Of a stretch of DNA of 27,643 bases, positions 18,880-27,643 are shown one piece after another; position 1 is the stretch's first letter, and each line of letters opens with the position of its first letter. The notes under the pieces were generated by a model that was not told where the DNA came from, ran no database searches, and saw only the letters and a program-made list of their open reading frames with translations. Made by a program: the position numbers and the translations under genes. The stretch comes from Solirubrobacter sp035555675 (GTDB lineage: Bacteria > Actinomycetota > Thermoleophilia > Solirubrobacterales > Solirubrobacteraceae), in NCBI GenBank assembly GCA_035555675.1, contig DATMGH010000031.1:1-27643 (forward strand). The letters are read 5' to 3'.

Positions 18880-19473
18880 CTACTTGGTGCGGCGGAAGTG
18901 CAGGACGCCCAGCTCGGTGCCGAACACGGTCTCCGAGTTGCGCGCCGCGCTCTCCGCGCCGATCGCCAACGCCTGGTCCAGCGTCTTGGCGAGCAGCTTG
19001 TTGAGCTTCTTGAGGCCCTTCTCGTCGAGCTCGAGCAGCGTGCGGTTGAGCACGAGCTCGGGATCTTCGAGCGTGCCGGCGTCCGCCGCCGCGGCGAGGT
19101 CGGAGACGAGGTCGCCGATGGTCTCCCCCGTCAGCTCTCCGCGGAGGCCCGACGGGAGGTTGCGCCACTGCTGCTCTTCGAGCTGCGGTCGCGCGGTCGC
19201 CCGATAGAAGTGCTGCAGCGCACCGCGACGCGGCTCGGTGCGCACGAGCTCGACGCAGTCGTAGTCGCGCAGCATGCGCACGTGGTAGGAGACGACACCG
19301 AGCGGAGCACCGAGTTCGACGGCGAGATCCCCGGGGCTCGCCACACGCTCTCCGAGCCGCTGCAGGATGCGCGCTCGCAGCGGATGTGCGAGCGCTTTGG
19401 CGATGCGAGCCTCCGAGGTTTCTCCCCGAGGCCGCTGTCCATTACTGGATGAGGTCGATGTACTGGTGGGCAT
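18880..19473 (-). CDS. ArsR-type winged-helix transcription regulator
   Basis: 197-residue DNA-binding protein. The winged helix-turn-helix covers residues ~22-95: AKALAHPLRARIL is the classic ArsR/SmtB-type opening, the recognition region is SPGDLAVELGAPLGVVSYHVRML (about 46-68), and the wing follows. No cysteine or histidine cluster typical of metal sensors is present near the recognition helix. The C-terminal half is helical and acidic with no recognised ligand domain. The ATG at 19473 is preferred; an upstream in-frame ATG would add about 25 residues. The N-terminal ten residues are almost all Ser/Thr. It follows the membrane-protein gene by 71 bases and is closed by a hairpin. Its target is unknown. 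Confidence 0.85.
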   Translation of the reverse strand: MPTSTSTSSSNGQRPRGETSEARIAKALAHPLRARILQRLGERVASPGDLAVELGAPLGVVSYHVRMLRDYDCVELVRTEPRRGALQHFYRATARPQLEEQQWRNLPSGLRGELTGETIGDLVSDLAAAADAGTLEDPELVLNRTLLELDEKGLKKLNKLLAKTLDQALAIGAESAARNSETVFGTELGVLHFRRTK

Positions 19474-19544
19474 GGTCAGCTTCGAGACTAATTGACGAAC
19501 ATAAGGAACTGCATTGACGTTTCGTCCAGTGCGAACCGAAGCTT

Positions 19545-20198
19545 TCATGAAGCGCCGGCGCACGGGGCCGGCGTCGTCACCTCCGGGTCGGGGATCGGAT
19601 CCGGCCTCCCAGCGACTTTGCAGAGCGCGTAGCGGCCTGTACGAAAGTCCAGGGACGCACGGTACAGGTGGCCCAGGACGCCACCGGCGTTGGCGGCGGT
19701 GCGTTCGATCTCGGACGTCACGGCCACGCAGGAGTAGCTCCCCGACGTGCGCTTGGGGTCGCGCTCGGGCGGCGGCTCCCCGACCGTCCTGGGAAACGGC
19801 TCGCAGCTGCCGCGCAGGATCGGGCCCTCGAGGCCGCGCCGGCGAGCGTCGGCGGCGATCGCGGTCTCGAGGTCGCGGACCATCAGCGTGCGGCGGGACG
19901 CGGCCGAGCGGCCATAGCGCGGGCGCTGCTCGCGCTTGAGCTCGCGGACCTCCTGGGCGTGGACGGCCGCAGCGTGGCGGGCGTCGGCGGCCGCGCGCTG
20001 GCGCTGCTCGGCGCGCAGCTCCGGGATCAGCAGCGCGGCCGCGGCGATCGCGGCGACCAGCGCGATGAGCACGGCGATCCGGGTCCCGGTCCCGGTGCGG
20101 CGCCAGAGCCAGCCGGGAAGCTGGTCGAGACTCGGGAGCGGCTCGTAGCGCTGGTTTGACAAGGCCGCAGTGATGGCAGCGTCCGTCGCGCAGTTCAA
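19545..20198 (-). CDS. Single-pass membrane protein of unknown function
   Basis: About 217 residues, not recognised. After a short cytoplasmic stretch (YEPLPSLDQLPGWLWRR) comes one hydrophobic helix at ~41-59, then an Ala/Arg/Glu-rich helix at ~60-100 likely to form a coiled coil, then a domain with four cysteines (SCEPFP, YSCVAV, ALCKV, APCAG) that would be outside the cell and could form disulfides. The start is uncertain: TTG at 20198 is the first usable codon, and there is no Shine-Dalgarno sequence, but a TACGCT box lies 19 bases upstream. It is divergent from the lysR gene over a shared promoter, the usual placing of a LysR target. Confidence 0.65.
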   Translation of the reverse strand: MNCATDAAITAALSNQRYEPLPSLDQLPGWLWRRTGTGTRIAVLIALVAAIAAAALLIPELRAEQRQRAAADARHAAAVHAQEVRELKREQRPRYGRSAASRRTLMVRDLETAIAADARRRGLEGPILRGSCEPFPRTVGEPPPERDPKRTSGSYSCVAVTSEIERTAANAGGVLGHLYRASLDFRTGRYALCKVAGRPDPIPDPEVTTPAPCAGAS

Positions 20199-20217
20199 GC
20201 ACCGATTGCGGGCGCTG

Positions 20218-20234
20218 AGCGTAAGCTGTGCTTA
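20218..20234. promoter_or_regulatory. Divergent -10 boxes and T-N11-A LysR box
   Basis: AGCGTAAGCT (20218-20227) holds TAAGCT on the plus strand, ending 10 bases before the lysR ATG, and TACGCT on the minus strand toward the membrane-protein gene. TAAGC-TGT-GCTTA (20222-20234) is a perfect 5-bp inverted repeat with the T-N11-A spacing of LysR-type binding sites; it covers the lysR -10 box and reaches to within 3 bases of the ATG. Confidence 0.55.
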
Positions 20235-20237
20235 ACG

Positions 20238-21236
20238 ATGTTGGACGTCCGCCGCCTGCGCCTGCTGAGCGAGCTCGCCCGCCGCGGGACGATCGCGGAG
20301 GTCGCGCGGTCGGTCGGCTACTCGCCGTCGGCGGTCTCGCAGTCGCTGGCGCGGCTGGAGCGCGAGGCGGGCATGGCGCTGCTCGAGCGCGACGGCCGCA
20401 ACGTCCGGCTGACGCCGGCGGCGCGGCGGCTGGTCGAGCGGACCGACCGCGTGCTGGCGGAGCTCGACGCCGCCGAGGCGGAGCTGGCGGCCGAGCACGG
20501 GACGGTGCGGGGCGCGATCGTGATCGGCGCGTTCCCGAGCGCGGCGGCGCGGCTGGTGGCGCCGGCGGTCGGGGTCTTGCACGCGCGTCACGCCGAGTTG
20601 ACGTGCGCGATCCGTGAGCACGAGCCCGAGGACGGCATCGGGCTGCTGCGGGCGGGCGAGCTGGACCTGCTCGTGTCCGAGCACTACGACGACGTCGAGC
20701 CGGCGCCGGCCGGCGGGCTCGAGCAGCACCTGCTGGTCGCCGAGCCGCTCCTGCTCGTGCTGCCGGTGACGGCGCCCGGCGGCGATGTCGTGCCGCTCGC
20801 GACGCTCGCCGCGGAGCCCTGGATCGGGGGCATCGGCGAGACCCAGTTCGCGGGCGCGCTGGAGCACGCGTGCCGGGCCGCGGGGTTCTCGCCGCGGTTC
20901 GTGCACCGGGCCGACGAGGCGTCGCTGTATCAGGCGCTGGTCGCGGCCGGGCTCGGCGTCGGGCTGCTCCCGGCGCTGGCGTGCACGCCGTTCGCGGGCG
21001 TGCGCTACGCCCGCGCCGCGCCCGAGCCGCCGCGGCGGCACATCGTCGCGCTGCTACGGCGCGGCGCCGCGCGGAGACCCGCGCTGGCGGCGCTGCTGGA
21101 CGCGCTCGGGGAGGCCGCACGCGCCGCCGCGCCCGGCGAGGCGGCGCGTGCCGCCGCGGCCGACGGCCGTCCGGGTCAGACCGCGCGCGTCCCGTCTCTC
21201 CACACCGCCGCGACCAGCGGCACACCCGGCCGGTAG
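20238..21236 (+). CDS. LysR-family transcription regulator
   Basis: 332-residue LysR-type regulator. The N-terminal winged helix (residues ~1-60) includes LLSELARRGTIAEVARSVGYSPSAVSQSLARLE and the typical LLERDGRNVRLTPAARRLV. A type-2 periplasmic-binding-like effector domain follows (~90-290). ATG start; no Shine-Dalgarno sequence, and a -10 box ends 10 bases upstream, so probably leaderless. A T-N11-A box overlaps that promoter, which suggests negative autoregulation. The last ~50 residues are Ala/Arg-rich low complexity. The 3' end overlaps the convergent hutI end by 61 bases. It could control the divergent membrane-protein gene, the hut operon, or both; the effector is unknown. Confidence 0.92.
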   Translation: MLDVRRLRLLSELARRGTIAEVARSVGYSPSAVSQSLARLEREAGMALLERDGRNVRLTPAARRLVERTDRVLAELDAAEAELAAEHGTVRGAIVIGAFPSAAARLVAPAVGVLHARHAELTCAIREHEPEDGIGLLRAGELDLLVSEHYDDVEPAPAGGLEQHLLVAEPLLLVLPVTAPGGDVVPLATLAAEPWIGGIGETQFAGALEHACRAAGFSPRFVHRADEASLYQALVAAGLGVGLLPALACTPFAGVRYARAAPEPPRRHIVALLRRGAARRPALAALLDALGEAARAAAPGEAARAAAADGRPGQTARVPSLHTAATSGTPGR

Positions 21237-22315
21237 GCCAGGTGGATGTGGCTGGGGGCGTCGAGCAGGACGGCGTCCGCGCGCGCGCCCGGCGCCAGGT
21301 GGCCGACGTCGCTGCGGCGCAGCGCGCGGGCGCCGCCGGCCGTCGCCGCCCAGACCGCCTCATCCGGCGTCATCCGCATCTCCCGGACCGCGATCGCGAT
21401 GCAGAACGGGATGTTGGTGGTGTAGCTCGAGCCCGGGTTGCAGTCGGCGGCCAGCGCGACGGTCACGCCCGCGTCCAGCAGCCGCCGCGCGTCCGGGTAC
21501 ACCGCACGCGTGCTGAACTCGGCGCCCGGCAGCAGCGTCGCGACCGTGTCGCTGTTCGCGAGCGCGTCGACGTCGGCGTCCGTGACGTGCGTGCAGTGGT
21601 CCGCGGACGCGGCGCCGAGCTCGACCGCGATCTGCACGCCCGGCCCGTGGCGCAGCTGGTTGGCGTGCACGCGCGGCGTCAGCCCCTTGGCGATCCCGGC
21701 CTGCAGGATCGCGCGCGTCTGCTCGCCGTCGAACGCGCCCTCCTCGCAGAAGACGTCGATCCAGCGCGCGTGCGGCGCGCAGGCGTCGAGCATCTCGCCC
21801 TTGACCAGGTCGACGTACGCGTCCGGCTCGTGCTCGGGCGGGACGACGTGCGCGCCCAGGAACGTGGTCTCCGGCGTGCGCGGCTCGGCGACCGTGAGGC
21901 TGCGCCGCTCGTCGACCACGGTCAGCCCGTACCCGGACTTCGTCTCGACGGTCGTGGTGCCCGAGCGCAGCGCCTCGCCGACCAGCCGGTCGACGTTGGC
22001 GCCGAGCTGCTCGTCGGACGCGGCGCGGGTCGCGGCCACCGTGGTCCGGATGCCGCCCGCGGAGTACGCCCGGCCCGCCATCCGCGCGGCGAACTCCTCC
22101 GCCCGGTCCCCCGCGAACACCAGGTGGCCGTGGCTGTCGACGAACCCGGGGATCACCGCCCGCCCGCCCGCGTCGAAACGCTCCGTGCCGGCGCCCTCGG
22201 GCGTCTTCGTCCCCGCGTAGACGACCCGGCCCGCGTCGAACGCGAGCACCGCGTCGTGGATCGTCCCCAGCTCCGGGTCGTTGGTGACCAGCGTGCCGAT
22301 GTTCTCGATCAGCAC
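21176..22315 (-). CDS. hutI: Imidazolonepropionase
   Basis: 379-residue amidohydrolase that opens 4-imidazolone-5-propionate to N-formimino-L-glutamate, step three of histidine breakdown. The metal-binding HxH is His62-Gly-His64 in PGFVDSHGHLVFAGDR; family segments AGGIRTTVAATR, DCNPGSSYTTN and the C-terminal GHLAPGARADAVLLDAP are present. It is a little shorter than the usual ~400 residues. The GTG start at 22315 overlaps the hutF stop by 7 bases and has GGGGGAGG just upstream. It is the last hut gene and overlaps the convergent lysR end by 61 bases. Confidence 0.94.
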   Translation of the reverse strand: MLIENIGTLVTNDPELGTIHDAVLAFDAGRVVYAGTKTPEGAGTERFDAGGRAVIPGFVDSHGHLVFAGDRAEEFAARMAGRAYSAGGIRTTVAATRAASDEQLGANVDRLVGEALRSGTTTVETKSGYGLTVVDERRSLTVAEPRTPETTFLGAHVVPPEHEPDAYVDLVKGEMLDACAPHARWIDVFCEEGAFDGEQTRAILQAGIAKGLTPRVHANQLRHGPGVQIAVELGAASADHCTHVTDADVDALANSDTVATLLPGAEFSTRAVYPDARRLLDAGVTVALAADCNPGSSYTTNIPFCIAIAVREMRMTPDEAVWAATAGGARALRRSDVGHLAPGARADAVLLDAPSHIHLAYRPGVPLVAAVWRDGTRAV

Positions 22316-23471
22316 GGCCTCCCCCCGATCAGCACGTGGGTGACGTCGGCCGCCGTGGCGGCGAAGACGATCGACTCGAGCAGGGTCTCCGGCTGCGCGT
22401 TGTCCAGCCGCGGCGAGCCGAGGCCGACCGTGACCAGGTCGGCCAGCGCGCCCGGCTCGATCCGCCCCGCGTCCGGCCAGCCCAGCGACGCGTGGTTCGT
22501 CGCGCCGCGCAGCAGCGCCGCCGCCGTGAAGTGGCCGCGGCGCTCGGTCTTCAACCGCAGATCGAGCTCGACCGCGCGCGCCTCCTCGAACAGGTCGATC
22601 ACGGCGTGGCTGTCGGAGCCGAGGCTGAGGTTCGGCCCGGCGTCGCCGATGCCGTCCGCGAGGTCGCGCTCGGTCGTCGGGCACATGCAGATCGTGGTCG
22701 TCTGCAGGAGCGCCTGGTCGTTCTCGGTCAGGTGCGTCGCGTGGACCGCGGTGGAGTCCGGCCCGAGCGCGCCGTGCTCGGCCAGCAGCTGCACCGGCGT
22801 CAGGCCGTGCGCGGCCAGGCACGCCTCGTTCTCCGCGCGCTGCTCGGAGACGTGGAAGTGCAGCGGCCGGCCGCGGGCGAACTCGACCACGGTCGGGATC
22901 TGGTCGGCGGGGACGGCGCGCACGGAGTGGATCGCCGCGCCGACCTTCGCCCCGCGAATGGAGGACACGCGCTCCGCCCAGCGCGCCGCGTCGCCGTCGC
23001 TGAAGCGCCGCTGCGCCGCGTTCGGCGGCTCACCGAACCCGCCGGCGAGGTAGCACGCGTCGAGCAGCGTCAGCCGGATGCCGGTCTCGTTCGCGGCCGC
23101 GATCAGCGCGTCGCTGTGGTGGACGTAGTCGAACTCCCCCACGCACGTGATCCCGGCGCGCACCATCTCGCGGTAGGTGCCGAGCGCGAGCGCATAGGTG
23201 TCGTCGGGCGTGATCGACGTCGCGAGCGCGTACATGTCCTCGCGCCACGTCCAGAAGCTGCCGCCGCCGCGCTGGGTGCGGCCGCGCAGCGCGCGCTGGA
23301 ACGCGTGCGAGTGGGCGTTCGCCAGGCCCGGCAGGGTGACGCCGTCCAGCCGCGTGCCGTCCGCGGGCGCGCCGGGCGTCACGCTGACGATCCGCTCGCC
23401 TTCGACCTCGATCGCCACGTCGGCGGCGACCGCGTCGCCGCCGAGCCAGGCGTACTGCGCGTGGTAGCGCG

Positions 23472-23475
<4 letters not shown>
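22309..23475 (-). CDS. hutF: Formimidoylglutamate deiminase
   Basis: 388-residue zinc amidohydrolase that turns N-formimino-L-glutamate into N-formyl-L-glutamate and ammonia. The metal motif is His55-Ser-His57 in LANAHSHAFQRALRG, followed by the HutF-typical FWTWREDMYALA, and later SDSHAVIDLFEE. Its presence commits the pathway to the five-step route (HutH-U-I-F-G) instead of direct formamide release by a formiminoglutamase. The ATG overlaps the hutU stop as ATGA. HutG, the next enzyme, is not in the window. Confidence 0.94.
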
Positions 23476-25115
<1,640 letters not shown>

Positions 25116-25194
25116 GCGCTTTCACCTTTCTTCGCGGTGCGAGAACGAGCCGCCAGGCGAGTTCTCGCCGAAGCATGCGAGCCCGCAGGGCGAG
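25116..25194. repeat. Small inverted repeats between hutH and hutU
   Basis: GCGAGAAC (25139-25146) pairs perfectly with GTTCTCGC (25161-25168) around a 14-base loop. A second pair, GCATG near 25174 and CATGC near 25196, reaches into the hutH stop. The look is that of a short REP-like intergenic element that could stabilise hutH mRNA or lower hutU expression. Confidence 0.45.
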
Positions 25195-26754
25195 TCATGC
25201 GGCCTCCAACAGGCCGGTCACGGACTCGGCGGCGCGCACGGCGCCGCCCGCTTGCACGAAGGCCACGGCGGCCTCGATCTCGGGGGCGAGGAACCGGTCG
25301 GCCCCGGGGGCCGGGCAGGTCTCGCGCAGGACTTGGATGACGGCGCCCGTCGCCGGGGCGGGCGTGAGCGGGGCGCGCAGGTCGATGCCGCGGGCGGCGG
25401 TCAGCAGCTCGATCGCCAGGACGCGGCTCAGGCCGTCGACCGCCTTGCGCAGCTTGCGCGCGGCGTTCCAGCCCATCGAGACGTGGTCCTCCTGCATGGC
25501 GCTGGAGGGGATCGAGTCCACGCTGGCGGGGACGGCGAGGCGCTTGAGCTCGGACACGATCGCGGCCTGGGTGTACTGGGCGATCATGTAGCCGGAGTCC
25601 ACGCCGGGATCGTCGGCCAGGAACGGCGGCAGGCCGTGGCTGCGCGCCGGGTCCAGGAAGCGGTCGGTGCGGCGCTCGGCGATGCTGGCGACGTCGGCGG
25701 CCGCGATCGCGAGGAAGTCCAGCGGGTAGGCGACGGGGGCGCCGTGGAAGTTGCCGTTGGACTCGACGCGGCCGTCCGGCGTGACGACCGGGTTGTCGAC
25801 CGCGGCGGCCAGCTCCCGCTCGGCGATGCGCGTCGCATGGGCGAGCGTGTCGCGGGCGGCGCCGGCGACCTGCGGTGCGCAACGCAGGGAGTACGCGTCC
25901 TGCACGCGCGTGTCCTCGGGGCCGCGGTGGGAGGCGACGATCGGCGAGTCCTTCAGGATCGCCCGCATGTTGGCCGCGGCCTGCTGCTGGCCGTGCTGGG
26001 GGCGCAGCTCCTGCAGGTCGCGGGCGAAGACGCGGTCGGTGCCGAGCAGGCCCTCGACGCTCATCGCGGCCGTGATGTCCGCGGTGACGAGCAGCGTGCG
26101 CAGATCCGCGATGGCGAGGATCAGCATGCCGAGCATGCCGTCCGTGCCGTTGATCAGCGCGAGGCCCTCCTTCTCGTGCAGCTCGATGGGGGCGATGCCG
26201 GCGTCCTTCAGGGCCAGCTCGGCGGTCGTGAGCTCGTCGGCGGCGTCGCGCACCGGGCCCTCCCCCATCAGCGCGAGCGCGCAGTGGGCGAGCGGCGCGA
26301 GGTCGCCCGAGCAGCCGAGCGAGCCGTACTCGTGGACGACCGGCGTGATGTTCGCGTTCAGCGCGGCGGCGTAGGCCCGGGCGGTCTCCGGGCGCACGCC
26401 GGTGCGGCCGGTGGCGAGGGTCGAGAGGCGCAGCAGCATCAGCGCGCGGATCACTTCGCGCTCGACCTCGGGGCCGCTGCCGGCCGCGTGGCTGCGGATC
26501 AGCGAGCGCTGCAGCTGGACCCGCTTCTCGTGCGGGATGTGCAGCGTGGCGAGAGCGCCGAACCCGGTCGACACGCCGTAGTGCGGCGTCTCGTCGGCGG
26601 CCAGCGCCTCGATCACGGCGCGGCTGTGTTCGATGGCTTGCAGGGCGTCGGGGCTGAGCTCGACGCCGGCGCCGCCGCGCGCGACGGCCACCACGTCCTC
26701 CAACGAGGGCGCGCCGACGCCGAGGGTCACGGGCGAGACGAACATGACGCGCAT
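25195..26754 (-). CDS. hutH: Histidine ammonia-lyase
   Basis: 519-residue enzyme, normal length, that removes ammonia from L-histidine to give urocanate, the first step of histidine use. HYGVSTGFGALA, the MIO-prosthetic-group loop, NGTDGMLG, and later YMIAQYTQAAIVSELK are all in place. The MIO triad here is Cys148-Ser149-Gly150 (GSLGCSGDLAPLAH), where most have Ala-Ser-Gly. ATG at 26754 is used; ATG at 26745 gives a shorter form and GTG at 26781 a longer one, and none has a clear ribosome binding site. It is the first gene of the operon; a 16-bp palindrome lies 46 bases upstream. Confidence 0.95.
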   Translation of the reverse strand: MRVMFVSPVTLGVGAPSLEDVVAVARGGAGVELSPDALQAIEHSRAVIEALAADETPHYGVSTGFGALATLHIPHEKRVQLQRSLIRSHAAGSGPEVEREVIRALMLLRLSTLATGRTGVRPETARAYAAALNANITPVVHEYGSLGCSGDLAPLAHCALALMGEGPVRDAADELTTAELALKDAGIAPIELHEKEGLALINGTDGMLGMLILAIADLRTLLVTADITAAMSVEGLLGTDRVFARDLQELRPQHGQQQAAANMRAILKDSPIVASHRGPEDTRVQDAYSLRCAPQVAGAARDTLAHATRIAERELAAAVDNPVVTPDGRVESNGNFHGAPVAYPLDFLAIAAADVASIAERRTDRFLDPARSHGLPPFLADDPGVDSGYMIAQYTQAAIVSELKRLAVPASVDSIPSSAMQEDHVSMGWNAARKLRKAVDGLSRVLAIELLTAARGIDLRAPLTPAPATGAVIQVLRETCPAPGADRFLAPEIEAAVAFVQAGGAVRAAESVTGLLEAA

Positions 26755-26799
26755 TCGAGCAAGCGCGGCGGGGCGGCGCACGCAAGTCGCACGGGTTCT

Positions 26800-26815
26800 G
26801 TCTCGGATCCGAGAC
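26800..26815. promoter_or_regulatory. 16-bp perfect palindrome upstream of hutH
   Basis: GTCTCGGATCCGAGAC is a perfect palindrome, 46 bases before the hutH ATG and close to where the operon promoter should be. It is a good candidate operator for a dimeric regulator of the hut operon. It does not have the T-N11-A form, so it need not belong to the nearby LysR protein. I see no clear -10 or -35 box with it. Confidence 0.5.
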
Positions 26816-26929
26816 GCGGCGTCGCCGAGCGCGTGTGGTCGGCCGGAGCGCGGGCGCGAATCGCGCCGGCGTCCGCGCCGGCGCCGGCGCCCGCGCCCGG
26901 ATCTCGCACGATCTCCTTGCCCGCCCTGC

Positions 26930-27186
26930 GTCTCGCGCGCCGTCCTGCGTCTCGCGCGCCCGTCCCTTGTCTCGCGCGCCCGTGCCTCGTCCCGCGCCGT
27001 CCTTCGTATCGCGCGCCGTCCCTTGTCTCGCGCGCCGCCCTGTCTCGCGCGCCGTCCCCCTTGTCTCGCGCCGTCCCTTGTCTCGCGCGCCGCCCCGTCT
27101 CGCGCGGCGCCCCGTCTCGCGTGCCGCCCGTCGCGCGCCGCTCCCGTCTCACGCGCCGTCCCTCGTCTCGCGCCGGCCCGGTCTCC
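26930..27186. repeat. Degenerate ~18-bp tandem repeat, about 15 units
   Basis: The core GTCTCGCGCGCC begins at about 26930, 26949, 26969, 26989 (variant), 27006 (variant), 27025, 27042, 27063, 27080, 27097, 27114, 27130 (variant), 27146, 27165 and 27180 (variant). Unit length is 15-21 bases, and the part between cores is mostly C(G)TCCCTT- or CCC-like. Varying unit length excludes a conserved protein repeat, since units are not multiples of three. Confidence 0.8.
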
Positions 27187-27370
27187 GTGACCCGTGCGGG
27201 TACGCCGGCGAACGGCGGCCGGGTGAGGGTGGCCGGGCGCGGGCCGAGTCGCTCGTCCGCCAGCGGGTGCGAGTGGTAACGCGCCAAGGCGTCACGCGAG
27301 AGGTCACGTTCCGTCCCTATCCGCCGACCAGTCGCCCCTCGCGGGCCCGGCGCGAATGAGGGACGGTGCG

Positions 27371-27471
27371 CCGCGGAACGGGACGGCAGGCCGCGAGTCG
27401 TGGCGCGAGCGGGCGAGTTTCGGCGCAGAGCGCCAGAAAGTGACCACTCGCCGCGCGAAGTGGCGAGGCGG
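27371..27471. repeat. Direct repeat copy 1 with nested hairpins
   Basis: About 101 bases, repeated 172 bases downstream with roughly eight differences, most in the first 35 bases; the last ~65 bases are almost identical. It holds GGCGC-AGA-GCGCC (27422-27434) nested in GGCGAGT (27412-27418) / ACTCGCC (27446-27452), with a third arm GGCGAG (27462-27467) that competes for ACTCGCC. Confidence 0.8.
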
Positions 27472-27542
27472 CGCGGGACCGTGCGGGGCGACGCGGCGCG
27501 GGGCCGCGCGGCGAAACGCGGCGCGGGACGACGCGGGGCGCA

Positions 27543-27643
27543 CCGCGGCGCGGGACGGAAGGCCGCGAGCCGGGACGCGAGCGGGCGAGTTTCGGCGCAG
27601 AGCGCCGGAAAGTGACCACTCGCCGCGCGAAGTGGCGAGGCGA
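27543..27643. repeat. Direct repeat copy 2, cut by window edge
   Basis: Second copy of the 27371-27471 element, same hairpin order, offset by 172 bases and reaching the last base of the window, so the element or further copies may continue to the right. Confidence 0.8.

Larger units (their letters stand above)
26816..27643. other. Gene-free repetitive region to the window edge
   Basis: About 830 bases with no credible gene. Reading frames stay open on both strands only because of high GC and repeats, and their translations are Arg/Ala/Pro/Gly low complexity. Contents in order: GCGCCGGC-rich stretch (~26860-26900), degenerate tandem array (26930-27186), plain sequence (~27187-27370), two direct repeats (27371-27471 and 27543-27643), and between them a GCGGCGCGGG-rich spacer. 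Confidence 0.75.

Noticed and set aside
19538..19580. GC inverted repeat at the end of the membrane-protein gene, as a terminator
   Set aside because: It lies within the last codons of the reading frame and can be explained by coding sequence.
26930..27186. CRISPR array
   Set aside because: Units are 15-21 bases with no spacers of constant length and no cas genes nearby.
26727..27287. Minus-strand 186-codon frame over the tandem array
   Set aside because: Its Arg/Gly/Asp repeats simply reflect the DNA repeat; unit lengths are not multiples of three, so a protein repeat could not be kept in frame.

Overview
The window is about 27.6 kb of very GC-rich (roughly 70% or more by eye), gene-dense bacterial DNA. 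GTG and TTG starts, ATGA stop/start overlaps, an IclR-type regulator in a glycerol cluster, -10 boxes of the form TAnnnT and many starts only 8-10 bases after a -10 box point to a high-GC actinobacterium. A soil lineage such as the Solirubrobacterales/Thermoleophilia is my best guess, inferred from style and gene content and not from a marker gene.

Layout. (1) Bases 1-917 (+): the 3' part of a patatin-like phospholipase gene. (2) 921-9271 (-): one tight seven-gene run, glpA-glpB-glpC-(DhaM-HPr-EI fusion)-pgsA-NAD epimerase-82-residue repeat protein; glpA/B, glpB/C and pgsA/epimerase overlap as ATGA, and 1 base separates glpC from the PTS fusion. (3) 9311-11902 (+): a first glycerol kinase, divergent from glpA, then a secreted seven-blade propeller protein. 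(4) 11923-16923 (-): dhaK-dhaL, glpF-glpK (second kinase) and an IclR/GylR-like regulator. (5) 16994-20198 (-): PlsC-like acyltransferase, proC, an ArsR-type regulator and a membrane protein of unknown function. (6) 20238-21236 (+): a LysR regulator. (7) 21176-26754 (-): the histidine-utilisation operon hutH-hutU-hutF-hutI. (8) 26755-27643: gene-free repetitive DNA with a degenerate ~18-bp tandem array and a 172-bp-period direct repeat carrying nested hairpins.

How the genes fit together. GlpF admits glycerol, either GlpK makes glycerol-3-phosphate, and GlpABC oxidises it to dihydroxyacetone phosphate, passing electrons to the quinone pool. Dihydroxyacetone is phosphorylated by DhaK-DhaL, with phosphate relayed from phosphoenolpyruvate through one polypeptide that joins DhaM, HPr and a complete enzyme I. 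PgsA (same operon) and a PlsC-type enzyme (next operon) draw on the same glycerol-3-phosphate/phosphatidate pool for phospholipids. The hut operon takes histidine to formylglutamate; the last enzyme (HutG) is not in the window.

The most unusual items are the complete PTS relay fusion inside a glpABC operon, the propeller with seven cysteine-pair/Asp-box blades, the three-arm inverted repeat in front of the IclR gene, two divergent promoters whose -10 boxes overlap head to head, the T-N11-A box on the lysR -10, the heptad-repeat leader on PlsC, and the structured repeats at the right edge. I see no tRNA, rRNA, CRISPR array, transposase or prophage gene.
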